Shown here piece by piece: positions 46,194 through 54,609 of a stretch of 64,000 nucleotides of DNA. The notes below the pieces were generated by a model, which did no database searches, had not been told where the DNA came from, and saw only the letters and a list, made by a program, of their open reading frames with translations. How positions within the stretch are numbered: position 1 is the first letter of the stretch; each line of letters starts with the position of its first letter. Location of the stretch: positions 2,259,501 through 2,323,500 of the forward strand of contig NZ_CP084758.1 of assembly GCF_020535565.1 (NCBI RefSeq), read 5' to 3'. The position numbers and the translations under genes are program-made. The DNA comes from Shinella sp. XGS7. Lineage in GTDB: Bacteria > Pseudomonadota > Gammaproteobacteria > Burkholderiales > Burkholderiaceae_C.

Positions 46194-47644
46194 GGCGGAT
46201 TCAACCGGTCGTCGCAACACCTCTTCTCAAGGAGGTGTCATGGGGCGAACCGCAGGTTGGGTTCAGAATTTGACTGGGCGCGACGCGATGCGCTCACCAG
46301 GTGCGCCGTCGGTGCGGCGTGAGACGGAACGACAGTTCTGGCAGCACATCGCAACAGGGATCACCAGCGAGAAGGCCGCTGAAGCAAGCGGCGTGTCTCA
46401 AGCCGTGGGATCACGATGGTTCCGGCATCGTGGCGGTATGCCACTATTCATATCCAAGCCGGTCTCCGGAAGGTACCTATCGTTCTCCGAGCGAGAAGAG
46501 ATCGCACTGCTGCATGCCCAAGGTACTGGTGTGCGCGAGATAGCTCGTCGGATAGAGCGGTGCCCATCCACGGTCTCTCGGGAGCTGACTCGCAATGCCG
46601 CGACCCGAAGTGGTCAGCTCGAGTACCGGGCCACCGTTGCGCAGTGGAAGTCCGATCGGATGGCACGCCGGCCGAAGCCGGCCAAGCTGACGCTTCAAAG
46701 CCGGCTTCGCGACTATGTTCAGGAACGCCTCGAGGGCAAGATCCGTGATGTCGACGGGCGTGCGATCGCCGGCCCTCGACAGGCGCCGTTCAAGGGCCGC
46801 AACAAGCCCCATCGCGGCGATCGCCGATGGGTGAATGGGTGGTCGCCAGAGCAAATCTCGCGTCGGCTGACGATTGACTTCCCGGAAGATGAGTCCATGC
46901 GGATATCCCACGAGGCCATCTACCAAGCGCTGTACATCGAGGGCCGAGGGGCGCTCAAGCGCGAGCTGGTGAGTTGCCTGCGAACTGGCCGTGCGCTGCG
47001 TGTGCCGCGAGCCCGTTCGCAAGCCACGGCATGGGCTCACGTCAGTGAAGCGGTGATGATCTCCAACCGCCCGGCAGAAGCGCAGGACCGCGCGGTCCCG
47101 GGACATTGGGAGGGAGACCTGATCATCGGATTGAACCGATCGGCAATTGGGACGCTCGTCGAGCGATCCAGTCGATTCACCATGCTCGTTCATCTGCCTC
47201 GTGAGAAAGGATATGGCCTGACTCCGCGAACAAAGAACGGACCAGCGCTGGCCGGCTATGGCGCCGTCACCATGACCAACGCACTCAAGAAGACGGTAGA
47301 GACGCTGCCTGCGCAGCTCTGCCGATCATTGACATGGGACCGCGGCAAAGAACTGTCAGACCATGCCCGATTCACCGTCGAATCTGGCGTAGATGTCTAC
47401 TTCGCTGACCCGCACAGTCCCTGGCAGCGCGGCACCAACGAGAACACGAATGGACTCTTGCGCCAGTACTTCCCGAAAGGCACTGATCTGTCGCGATGGA
47501 GCGCCCGAGATATCCAAGCTGTTGCCAACGCGCTCAACAGCAGGCCGCGGAAGACGCTCGGCTGGATGACTCCGGCAGAGGTCTTGAACCAGCATCTACT
47601 ATCTGCCTGAAAACCCGGTGTTGCGACGACCGGTTGAATCCGCC
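46194..47644 (+). mobile_element. intact IS30-family insertion sequence
   Basis: 1451 bp with perfect 28-bp terminal inverted repeats at 46194-46221 and 47617-47644 (outer end GGCGGATTCAACC). Flanked by a 3-bp direct repeat CAG (46191-46193 and 47645-47647), normal for IS30. Carries one full-length transposase. Perfect ends, intact gene and clean target duplication point to a recent insertion. Confidence 0.95.
46240..47610 (+). CDS. IS30-family transposase
   Basis: A 456-residue DDE transposase. N-terminal HTH regions (EKAAEASGVSQAVGSRWF; LSFSEREEIALLHAQGTGVREIARRIERCPSTVSREL) bind the ends; catalytic residues appear as Asp in GHWEGDLIIG, Asp in LTWDRGKELSDH and Glu in GTNENTNGLLRQYFPKG. A strong AAGGAGGTG lies 4 bases before the ATG at 46240. 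Longer than classical IS30 (383 aa) by an N-terminal extension, as in other beta-proteobacterial members. Codon use has more AT-ending codons than the host genes. Confidence 0.95.
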   Translation: MGRTAGWVQNLTGRDAMRSPGAPSVRRETERQFWQHIATGITSEKAAEASGVSQAVGSRWFRHRGGMPLFISKPVSGRYLSFSEREEIALLHAQGTGVREIARRIERCPSTVSRELTRNAATRSGQLEYRATVAQWKSDRMARRPKPAKLTLQSRLRDYVQERLEGKIRDVDGRAIAGPRQAPFKGRNKPHRGDRRWVNGWSPEQISRRLTIDFPEDESMRISHEAIYQALYIEGRGALKRELVSCLRTGRALRVPRARSQATAWAHVSEAVMISNRPAEAQDRAVPGHWEGDLIIGLNRSAIGTLVERSSRFTMLVHLPREKGYGLTPRTKNGPALAGYGAVTMTNALKKTVETLPAQLCRSLTWDRGKELSDHARFTVESGVDVYFADPHSPWQRGTNENTNGLLRQYFPKGTDLSRWSARDIQAVANALNSRPRKTLGWMTPAEVLNQHLLSA

Positions 47645-47950
47645 CAGTTCACAGGCCACGACTGGCAGGACTTCCTGCGCGACCACAACCTGGTCAGCAG
47701 CATGAGCCGTCGAGGCAACTGCCACGACAACGCCGTGGCCGAGAGCTTCTTCCAACTGCTCAAGCGCGAGCGCGTTCGCCGCCAGACCTACCTGACCCGC
47801 GATGACGCAAGAGCGGACGTCTTCAACTACATCGAGATGTTCTACAACCCCAAGCGCCGTCACGGCAGTGCCGGAGATACTTCACCGGCAGAGTTCGAGC
47901 GCCGCCATTCCCAACGGCTCAAAGGTGTCTAGGGAATCCGGGGCGATTCA

Positions 47951-48174
47951 CCTCTACCTACGGGAAGCTGAAAGACGGCGATCAGATCGAAGTGAGATCA
48001 ACAAGGCTCTTCAAAAATTGCATCCGCATCGCGCGAAGGGAAGAACTGCTGGAATCCGACAAGTATTGGAAACTGTTTGCACTCATTTGCGGCGGGCTTC
48101 TGATTGCAGTTGCAGTAGGCTGGTTGAAGAGCGACGACGAGGACGGCAGTGGTATCAGTATTCGTCTCAGCTAA
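47951..48174 (+). pseudogene. 3' part of an unknown membrane-protein gene, truncated by the IS3 element
   Basis: An open frame runs from the IS3 end to a TAA at 48172-48174 with no start: TYGKLKDGDQIEVRSTRLFKNCIRIARR, then a membrane helix (FALICGGLLIAVAVGWL) and an acidic tail SDDEDGSG. Base composition is clearly lower in GC and codons such as TTT, TAT and GCA are common, so it is foreign relative to its neighbours. An attC-like site follows 9 bp after the stop, suggesting an integron cassette gene. A frame left of the IS3 (DSPFRVDFSAVLLRVG, near 45212) might be its 5' part but cannot be proven. Confidence 0.55.
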
Positions 48175-48183
48175 TTCGCAGAG

Positions 48184-48252
48184 GCCTGACCCTTTATCGA
48201 GAGGACTTGCCCCGGCAAGCCGGGTCAATTCGCTCATGTCAAACGTTAACGC
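48184..48252 (+). repeat. attC-like integron cassette recombination site
   Basis: Begins GCCTGAC (R'' consensus RYYYAAC with one mismatch) and ends with TGTCAAACGTTAACGC, where AACGTT is the hallmark of the attC right end (expected GTTRRRY; here the bases after GTTA vary). Between them an imperfect hairpin forms: GAGAGGACTTGCCCCGGC against GCCGGGTCAATTCGCTC, with loop AA. Length about 69 bp lies in the attC range of 57-141. It follows a cassette-like gene by 9 bp. No integrase gene is in the window. Confidence 0.55.
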
Positions 48253-48270
48253 TTGAGTGTGCAAAGACCT

Positions 48271-48774
48271 ATGAGTTCAGCTGTTTCCCTCAAGCGCTGG
48301 GAGGCGCTCAGCGCCTCAGAGCAGGCTGCTGTCTTGCGCCTGCGCGTGACCGAGCAGCAGATCGAGTTTGCAGGCACCGTCGAGCGATCCGTTCAGGCCT
48401 GCAGGGACGATCACGCCAATGAGGTCGCGGGCTTGGCCATCGTTCAGGCGGGCGATGTTCTTGGCTTCTTGGTCCTCAAGCGCGGCTCACGAGCGCCAGC
48501 ATGGGCCGGTCCAAGGTCGGCAACGGTCAGCGCCCTGCGAATCGATCTGGCTCAACAAGGCCGAGGTTTGGGGGCGGCAGCGCTCACGGCACTGCCTGGG
48601 TGGGTGGCAGAACACTGGCCCGAGTCGAGCGAGCTGATCTTGTCGGTGGACGAAGAAAATCACGCGGCCCGAAGTGCCTATGCGAAGGCTGGTTTCCTGG
48701 ATCTGGGCCAGCGAGACGAGGGGCGCATCGGCTGGGTTCGCTACATGGCAAAACCGGTGCAGATCCTCGCGTGA
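48271..48774 (+). CDS. GNAT family N-acetyltransferase
   Basis: A 167-residue GNAT protein. Acetyl-CoA binding motif A: SALRIDLAQQGRGLGAAALTALPGWV (QGRGLG, Q/RxxGxG/A). Motif B: ELILSVDEENHAARSAYAKAGFLDLG. Start ATG at 48271 is chosen over TTG at 48253 because the latter overlaps the attC-like site closely; both are possible. Substrate unknown. GNATs are frequent cargo of integron cassettes, and this one begins about 20 bp after the attC-like site, but no second attC is visible after its stop. Confidence 0.85.
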   Translation: MSSAVSLKRWEALSASEQAAVLRLRVTEQQIEFAGTVERSVQACRDDHANEVAGLAIVQAGDVLGFLVLKRGSRAPAWAGPRSATVSALRIDLAQQGRGLGAAALTALPGWVAEHWPESSELILSVDEENHAARSAYAKAGFLDLGQRDEGRIGWVRYMAKPVQILA

Positions 48775-48900
48775 AGCCGATTGACCGTCCCGTGAAGACG
48801 CGCTACCACTGGTGCACTCATCACCTCCTAAACTCACCACAGGGTTGAAGGCGAGACGGCCGCCTGTCTGTCACCGTCCATCTTGATACCGGAGACTGCA

Positions 48901-49383
48901 ATGCCCCGCACACGCCTGCTTCTCATCGCCCTCGCTGGCGTCCTGCTCTACGGCCTGGCCGTCGTGTACTTGAGCGGATGGCTGGCCGCCATTACGGTGC
49001 CGGCGGCCTACTTCGCGCGTTTCGGTCGCGAGCATCGCGAGCTGGCGCTCGCGCTGCTGAACCTGTTGACATGGGCGCTGCCCGTGCTCACGGCGGTGAT
49101 GCTGGGCGCAGCAGGAGTGCTCCGAATGAGCCGCGTGGTGCCGCGGCGTCAGGCCCTGCTTGCCCTGGGCCTGGGCATGTTGCTGGGTTGGCTCGGCTGG
49201 CAGATGGTCGCGGCTTTCAGCCTGACCGCCCATCCCGACGCGCCGCTGTCCCTGGGTCAGGCCTTGCTCCTCACGAGCTGGCCGGCCTGGTGGTATGCGC
49301 CCAATGCGCTCGCCCCCTGGCTGGGGCTGGCCCTGGCGGCGGTCTGGGCGCTCAGGCGTCCGGGGGCTCGGGCCTGCGCCTGA
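48901..49383 (+). CDS. small integral membrane protein, unknown function
   Basis: A 160-residue hydrophobic protein with about four predicted helices (LLLIALAGVLLYGLAVVYL; LALALLNLLTWALPVLTAVML; ALLALGLGMLLGWLGWQMVAAF; WLGLALAAVWAL). Start ATG at 48901 is preceded by GGAGA; a TTG further up is in frame. I do not recognise a family. It precedes the AraC/GyrI-like regulator by 42 bp on the same strand and may be co-transcribed. Confidence 0.65.
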   Translation: MPRTRLLLIALAGVLLYGLAVVYLSGWLAAITVPAAYFARFGREHRELALALLNLLTWALPVLTAVMLGAAGVLRMSRVVPRRQALLALGLGMLLGWLGWQMVAAFSLTAHPDAPLSLGQALLLTSWPAWWYAPNALAPWLGLALAAVWALRRPGARACA

Positions 49384-49425
49384 GACTCCCCCGGGTCCTC
49401 GCGGGCAGGCTAAGCTCCGCCCCGC

Positions 49426-50451
49426 ATGAAGCCTGAACCGACCGCCCCCACGAGCTCGTCCATCAGTCCGCCCATGGCGGCGCCCGAGCCCACGCCCGCC
49501 CAGCACCGCCGCGAGTACGGGCGGCGCATGAACCGGGTGCTGGACCATATCGATGCCCACCTCGACGCGCCGCTGGAGCTGGCGGCCCTGGCGGAGCTGG
49601 CGCATTTCTCGCCGTTTCACTTCCACCGGCTCTTTGCGGCCTGGACGGGTGAGACCCTGGGCGCCTATCTGCAGCGCCGCCGCCTGGAGGCGGCCGCGCA
49701 AGGCCTGACCCTCCATCCGCAGCGCAGCGTGCTGCAGCTGGCCCTGGCCGTGGGCTTTGGTTCGGGCGAGGCCTTCTCGCGGGCCTTCAAGCTGCATTTC
49801 GGCTGCACGCCCAGTGCCTGGCGTGCCGGCTCGGCACAGCGCTGGGCCGCGTATGTGGAGGGCCTGCGCCGCCAGCTGGGGCCGCGGGTGCGGCAAGAGC
49901 GCAATCCGGATCAGGACGGCAAGGCTGAGGCTGCCGATGATGAAGCCCTGTTCAACACCGAGCCCTCACGCTTCATCATGCAAGTCGAGATCAAGACCCT
50001 GGCCCCGCAACGCATCGCCTATATGCGCCGTATCGGCCCCTATGGCCCGGGCATCACCGAGTTCTGGTACCAGCAGGTATTGCCCTGGCTGCAGTCCGAG
50101 GGCTTGGACCAGCGCCCCACTTACGGCATCGGCCATGACGATCCCGGCATCACGCCGGCCGCGCATTGCCGCTATGACTCGGCGGTGGGCGTGGACGCGG
50201 ACTTCAAGACCGCCCACCCGGCCGTGAGCCTGGCCGATCTGCCCGGCGGCCTCTATGCCATGGCGCGCTTTCGAGGCGATGGCCGCGAGATCGGCACGGC
50301 CTGGGCCGAGCTCTTCCGCGAATGGCTGCCGGCCAGCGGCTACCAGTGCGACGGCCGTCCCTGCTTCGAGTTCTATGACGAGCCCGATGGCGCGCAGGAG
50401 CCGGACACCGGCATCTTCCGCTGCTGGCTCTGCATCCCCGTCAGGCGCTGA
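49426..50451 (+). CDS. AraC family regulator with GyrI-like effector domain
   Basis: A 341-residue regulator of the Rob/SoxS-fusion type. Two HTH motifs at about 35-135 (LELAALAELAHFSPFHFHRLFAAWTGETLGAYLQRRRLE; LQLALAVGFGSGEAFSRAFKLHFGCTPSAWR), then an AraC_E_bind/GyrI-like small-molecule domain from about 185 (VEIKTLAPQRIAYMRRIGPYGPGITEFW ... GGLYAMARFRGDGREIGTAWAELFREWLPASGYQ ... FEFYD). The N-terminal about 25 residues are Pro/Ser-rich. A short fragment of a related gene lies at 44925-45012. Ligand unknown; Rob/BmrR-type domains bind hydrophobic cations and drugs. Confidence 0.92.
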   Translation: MKPEPTAPTSSSISPPMAAPEPTPAQHRREYGRRMNRVLDHIDAHLDAPLELAALAELAHFSPFHFHRLFAAWTGETLGAYLQRRRLEAAAQGLTLHPQRSVLQLALAVGFGSGEAFSRAFKLHFGCTPSAWRAGSAQRWAAYVEGLRRQLGPRVRQERNPDQDGKAEAADDEALFNTEPSRFIMQVEIKTLAPQRIAYMRRIGPYGPGITEFWYQQVLPWLQSEGLDQRPTYGIGHDDPGITPAAHCRYDSAVGVDADFKTAHPAVSLADLPGGLYAMARFRGDGREIGTAWAELFREWLPASGYQCDGRPCFEFYDEPDGAQEPDTGIFRCWLCIPVRR

Positions 50452-50464
50452 GCGGCTCCGGCCC

Positions 50465-52843
50465 CTAGAGCTTGATCTCCAGACGCAGCTGCCAGACCGT
50501 GAAGGTGCGGCCGAGCTTGTCTGTCGTGATCAGGCTGTCGCCGGTGTTGATCACCGTGCCGCTGCTGTAGTCCAGCGGCGCCAGATTGCTGGCCGAGAGG
50601 CGCAGCGCCCAGTCGCGGTTGAAGTTCCACAGCGCGAAGGCGTCGAACACACGCTTGCGCGCGTTGTGGCTTTCCTGCAGCAGGGTCTGCTGCACCGTGT
50701 TGGCCGGCACCAGATTCAGGCTGGCGCCCAGGGACAGGGGCAGGCTGCGCAGGCGGTAGTCGGCGCCGAAGTTGGCCGTGTAGCGCGGCTGCTGGTCCAG
50801 CTTGTTGTTGGGGCCGGGGATGCCGTCCACCTGGGAGTGGAAGAGGCTCAGATTGCTGCGCAGGGAGATGGGCGCGGCCTCATCGAAGAACTCATCCAGG
50901 CGGAACTTGGCCTCCAGCTCGATGCCGCGGGTCAGGGCCGTGCCGATATTGCTGGGGCGCGAGACCCAGCGCGGCGTGCCGGCCCAGGCCACGCTTTCCA
51001 GCGTGGTGACATTGCGCATCAGATCATGGATGCGGCGCGCGAAGACGCTGGCGCTGAGCACCCCGCCCTTGGAGAGATAGCGCTCCAGCGCGATGTCCAA
51101 GCCCAGGGCGGTCTCGGGCTTGAGCTGGGGGTTGCCCACGCGGTCGGGGTAGTTGGCCGCATTGGCCCCGCACAAGCCGGCCGGCGGGCAGGGGTACTGC
51201 GAGTTGATGCTGGGCCGCGCGATCAGGTCCTGGGTGTTGGGCGCGCGGTAGCTGCGCGTGAGGCTCATGCGGATCTGGTCGCGGCTCTTCTCGTCGGGCT
51301 TCCACACCGCGTGCAGCAGCGGGGTCAGCACCTTGGAGTTGTTGCTCACGCCGTAGTTAGCGGCCGAGCTCTGCGTGCGTATGCCTTCCCAGCGCAGGCC
51401 CACATAGGTGGACCACTGCCTGCTCGGGTTCCACTCGTCCTGCACATAGCCGGCCACGCGCAGGGTGGAGGCCTGGAAGTCGTCGCCAAAGTCCTCCAGC
51501 GCCGCCAGGCGCAGGCCATCGCTCAGCGTCAGGCGGCTTTGCTGGCGGCGGTTGCCTTCCAGCTCCAGGCCACCCACCAGGCTGTGCTCCGTGCCCCCAC
51601 CTTGACCCTCGCCCTGGCCCAGCTGCTGCGAAAGCTTGGCGGCCAGGCTCCAGGAGCGGTCGCGGTTGCGGGTGCTGTCCTGCTGCTGGCGGGTGGGCAG
51701 GCGGCTCGCGCCGCCGCCGCGCGACTCACGGCGCAGACTGTCGTTGTCCAGGCTGGCGCCGCCCACGCCGGCGCGCAGCTCCAGGCGACGGTCCTCATCC
51801 AGGCGCTTGTTGAGCTGGGTGTTGAGCCGCAGCATGCTGAAGTCGCTCTCGGCATGGGTGGTGGCCTGGTCGAAGTCGCGGCCCGGGGTCTGGCGGAACT
51901 CGCTGTCGCTCTGGCCGCGGGCGAACACGGCAAAAGGCATCAGGGTCAGCGAGTCGCCGCCGGCCAGGCGCAGCTGCAGGCGGCCGTTCACGTTCAGGCT
52001 CTTGCGCTCGTCCAGGCTCTCGCCGGTGTTGCGCTGCAGGCTCTCACTGCCGCTCTTCAGGTCCAGGGTGCGGATGCGGGTGTCCACATCGTCGCGGCGC
52101 TTGTTGTCGGTGGCGGTGAGCGTCAGGTTGTAGGCGCTGCCGGGCAGGGACTCCAGCTTGTCGTTGCGCGTCCAGGAGAGCTGCGGCTTGATGTCGCCGC
52201 GCTCCGCACCCAGCACCAGGCGCAGATCGTTCAGGCGCTTTTGCAGGGCCTCGCGCAGCACGATATTGATGGTGCCGGCCACGGCGCGCGCGCCGTACTC
52301 GGCGGTGGGGGCGCGCAGCACCTCGATGCGCTCGATCTGGTCCGGCGGCAGCTGATCCAGCGAGAAGCTGGGCGGCATGCGCTCGCCGTTCACCAGGATC
52401 TGGGTATAGCCGCCGCCCATGCCGCGCATGCGGATCTCGCCGCCGCGGCCCGGGCGTCCGCCCAGGGTCACGCCCGGCAGGCGCTTGAGCACATCGGCCA
52501 CGCTGGCATCGCCAAAGCGCTCGATCTCCTCGCGGCCCACCACGATCTTGGAGGCGGTGGAGGCGCGGCGCAGCGCGCTGTCGCTGGGGCCGCCCTGCAC
52601 CTCCACCCGGTCCAGCTGCTCGGTGGGGCGGGGGCTCTCCGCACTGCGGCGCTGGGGCAGGGGGCGAGCGGGGGGCGGGGCTGTCGGCTTGCTGCTCTGC
52701 GCGCCGCCATCCTCGGCCGGGGCCGCAGGGGCGGCCGGCCGCTCCTGGGCCCAGGCCGACGCCAGACCCAGCAGGGCGGCGCTCAGGCAGAGCAGGCGGG
52801 GCAGTGCAGACGCGGGGCGAGGGACGGCACGGGACGGACGCAT
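50465..52843 (-). CDS. TonB-dependent outer membrane receptor
   Basis: A 792-residue receptor. Signal peptide ends GLASAWAQ, followed by an unusually Pro/Ala-rich stretch (about residues 35-75), a TonB-box-like DRVEVQGG, plug domain (EEIERFGDASVADVLKRLPGVTLGG; GEIRMRGMGGGYTQILVNGERM; QIERIEVLRAPTAEYGARAVAGTINIVLRE) and a beta-barrel ending VWQLRLEIKL. Start taken at 52843 (MRPSRAV), three codons inside a longer frame. Transport substrate is not evident; no siderophore or sugar genes adjoin it. Converges with the AraC gene. Confidence 0.88.
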   Translation of the reverse strand: MRPSRAVPRPASALPRLLCLSAALLGLASAWAQERPAAPAAPAEDGGAQSSKPTAPPPARPLPQRRSAESPRPTEQLDRVEVQGGPSDSALRRASTASKIVVGREEIERFGDASVADVLKRLPGVTLGGRPGRGGEIRMRGMGGGYTQILVNGERMPPSFSLDQLPPDQIERIEVLRAPTAEYGARAVAGTINIVLREALQKRLNDLRLVLGAERGDIKPQLSWTRNDKLESLPGSAYNLTLTATDNKRRDDVDTRIRTLDLKSGSESLQRNTGESLDERKSLNVNGRLQLRLAGGDSLTLMPFAVFARGQSDSEFRQTPGRDFDQATTHAESDFSMLRLNTQLNKRLDEDRRLELRAGVGGASLDNDSLRRESRGGGASRLPTRQQQDSTRNRDRSWSLAAKLSQQLGQGEGQGGGTEHSLVGGLELEGNRRQQSRLTLSDGLRLAALEDFGDDFQASTLRVAGYVQDEWNPSRQWSTYVGLRWEGIRTQSSAANYGVSNNSKVLTPLLHAVWKPDEKSRDQIRMSLTRSYRAPNTQDLIARPSINSQYPCPPAGLCGANAANYPDRVGNPQLKPETALGLDIALERYLSKGGVLSASVFARRIHDLMRNVTTLESVAWAGTPRWVSRPSNIGTALTRGIELEAKFRLDEFFDEAAPISLRSNLSLFHSQVDGIPGPNNKLDQQPRYTANFGADYRLRSLPLSLGASLNLVPANTVQQTLLQESHNARKRVFDAFALWNFNRDWALRLSASNLAPLDYSSGTVINTGDSLITTDKLGRTFTVWQLRLEIKL

Positions 52844-52969
52844 GAAGAGCAAGCAAGCGGGAAGGAAGGCGCAGGACCAGCGCGGGGCCGCCAGCTTCGC
52901 ATGCAGCCCCCGCCGCCGTCAGCCTCGCCGGCCCGGCTTTGCCAAAGATTTACAGAAGCCTGTCGCGCT

Positions 52970-54550
52970 TCAGCCGCAGCGATGGAAGGGCAGGCCCTTG
53001 ATGCGCGCGCTGTCCACCGTGAAGCCCCTCAGCGCGCCGCCGGGCTCGCGCTGCAGGCGCAGCAGCTGGCTGCTCTGCATCCAGTAGCCCTGGCTCTGCA
53101 GCTCCACCAGATCGCCCGCCAGGCCCTGCAGGCGCCAGGCCTGCGGCGCCTTGAGCAGGGGGCCCTCGGCCTGCAGCGCCTCGCCGCGCACTCGCCAGCG
53201 CGCGCCGGCATCGGGGCTTTCGAACACGCCGTCCAGATCGGCCGGCAGCGGCGTGCGCGCGAGCAGGCGCTGCAGCCGGGCCTCGCGCCCCGCGCCCAGG
53301 GCCAGGCGCAGCCGGCCCTGCGCGTCCAGCGCGGCGGCCGGGATCTCGAACTCGTAGGCGCCGCGCAGCGGCAGCCAGCGCCCGTCGGCCTGCTGCTGCA
53401 GCTCGAAGGGCACGCCCCAGTGCTGGGCCATCAACTGGCCCTCGGGCGTGGGGCTCAGCGTCAGCAGCTCGCCGGCATCCGCATCCAGCCAGTCGCCGGC
53501 CAGGGCCGCGGCGGCGCCGGAGCGCGGCGCGGCCAGCGGCTTGTCCAGCAGCAGGCGCACCACCTCGCGCGCCTTCTTGTAGGGGTTCACGGCGCCGTCG
53601 TTGCTGATCACGGCCACCGCCAGGCGGGCCGCGGGCAGCAGCAGGAACTCGGTGCGAAAGCCCGGCCACAGGCCGCCGTGGCCCAGGGTGGCCAGGCCCT
53701 CCAGCTCGCCATGTTCCAGGCCATGGGCATAGGGCGAGGCGTGGCCGCCGCTCAGCGGCACGCGTGACGCCAGGGCCTGGGCCAGATCGGCCACACCCCC
53801 CTTGGGCGCGAGCAGATGGCCGGCCCAGCGCAGCAGGTCCTCCACGCTGGACACCAGGCCGCCCTCGCCGCCGTGCTCGAAGCCGTGCTGGGCGCGGCGC
53901 CACTGGCCGCGGCCATCGCCCAGATAGGGCGTGGCCAGGCCCGGCAGGGGCAGGTCGCTCTCCACCACCATGCGCGTGGCGTCCATCTGCAGGGGCTCGA
54001 AGAAGGCCTGCTGCAGCTGCGCGTCCAGGCTGCGCCCGCTCAGGCGCTCGGTGATCAGGCCCAGCAGGGCGAAGCCGCTGTTGCAGTAGAGAAAGCGGCT
54101 GCCGGGCGCGAAGTTGAGGTGGCGGTTGCGCTGCATCACCTGCAGCAGCTGCTCGCGGCTGACGCGCTGGTCCAGCTGCACCCCGCCCAGGCGCAGCAGC
54201 TCCAGCAGATCGGGCAGGCCGCTGGTGTTGCGCATCAGCTGCCCCACGCGCACCACCTGGGGCAGCTCCGGCAGCTCGGGCAGATGCAGGCGGATATCGT
54301 CCTCCTGGCTCATCCGGCCCTGGCGCTCCAGCAGCAGGGCCGCCGCCACGGTGAACTGCTTGGAGACCGAGGCGATGCGTAGCCGGCTGTGGGGCCGCAG
54401 CGGCACGCCCAGCTCCAGGCTGGCCTGGCCATAGGCCCGGGTCCAGGCCGGCTCGCCCTCGCGCCAGACGCCCAGCACGCATCCGGGGGCGGGGCGGTCC
54501 GCCATCTCGGCGAACAGGGCATCGATGCGCGCTTGCAAGTCCGGCTTCAT
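52970..54550 (-). CDS. D-aminopeptidase-like serine hydrolase (beta-lactamase/PBP fold, three domains)
   Basis: A 526-residue cytoplasmic-looking enzyme (no signal peptide) with the length and layout of Ochrobactrum D-aminopeptidase: a beta-lactamase-fold domain up to about 335, then two beta-barrel domains. Active-site motifs: SxxK in ASVSKQFT (near 62), YxN in YCNSGFAL, and HxG in LGHGGLWPG. It may hydrolyse D-amino acid peptides or esters; a plain class C-like esterase is the alternative. Start at 54550 (MKPDLQARID). Lies alone between a TonB receptor and a lipoprotein gene on the same strand. Confidence 0.85.
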   Translation of the reverse strand: MKPDLQARIDALFAEMADRPAPGCVLGVWREGEPAWTRAYGQASLELGVPLRPHSRLRIASVSKQFTVAAALLLERQGRMSQEDDIRLHLPELPELPQVVRVGQLMRNTSGLPDLLELLRLGGVQLDQRVSREQLLQVMQRNRHLNFAPGSRFLYCNSGFALLGLITERLSGRSLDAQLQQAFFEPLQMDATRMVVESDLPLPGLATPYLGDGRGQWRRAQHGFEHGGEGGLVSSVEDLLRWAGHLLAPKGGVADLAQALASRVPLSGGHASPYAHGLEHGELEGLATLGHGGLWPGFRTEFLLLPAARLAVAVISNDGAVNPYKKAREVVRLLLDKPLAAPRSGAAAALAGDWLDADAGELLTLSPTPEGQLMAQHWGVPFELQQQADGRWLPLRGAYEFEIPAAALDAQGRLRLALGAGREARLQRLLARTPLPADLDGVFESPDAGARWRVRGEALQAEGPLLKAPQAWRLQGLAGDLVELQSQGYWMQSSQLLRLQREPGGALRGFTVDSARIKGLPFHRCG

Positions 54551-54609
54551 CCGCGGCTCCTCCTGGTTGGAGCCCGAGTGTCGCACCGGCGGTGAAGGGC
54601 GGTGGAGGC

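Larger units (their letters stand above)
45603..47932 (+). pseudogene. IS3-family transposase OrfB, interrupted by IS30
   Basis: N-terminal part 45603-46193 has the HTH_21 region (HSVRRLCQVMKVHPSGYYAWK; YGYRKLTLDM) and the rve core with Asp in SWVTDITYI and Asp in TVHSDQGSQ. The IS30 element then intervenes; the remainder resumes at 47648 with FTGHDWQDFLRDHNLV, Glu in CHDNAVAESFF, and ends PAEFERRHSQRLKGV at 47932. Joining 46193 to 47648 after dropping one CAG copy restores GSQFTGHDW without a gap, so the two halves are one gene. Confidence 0.92.
45265..47950 (+). mobile_element. IS3-family insertion sequence, split by an IS30-family element
   Basis: Ends are inverted repeats of about 35 bp that match at roughly 31 positions, each starting TGAATCGCCCCGGATT and including TAGACACCT. 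Without the inner insertion it would be about 1.23 kb. It carries orfA, orfB and an A6G slippage site. No direct repeat flanks it (ACA on the left, CCT on the right), so the flanks have probably been rearranged since insertion. orfB is interrupted between its second Asp and the Glu of the DDE triad, so it cannot move by its own enzyme. Confidence 0.88.

Noticed and set aside
48775-48880. Possible second attC after the GNAT gene
   Set aside because: No GTTRRRY/RYYYAAC pair and no AACGTT end was found, so cassette status of the GNAT gene remains open.
50255-53767. Long plus-strand frame antisense to the second TonB receptor and the serine hydrolase
   Set aside because: Same GC artefact; low-complexity translation and no ribosome site, while the opposite strand encodes clear families.
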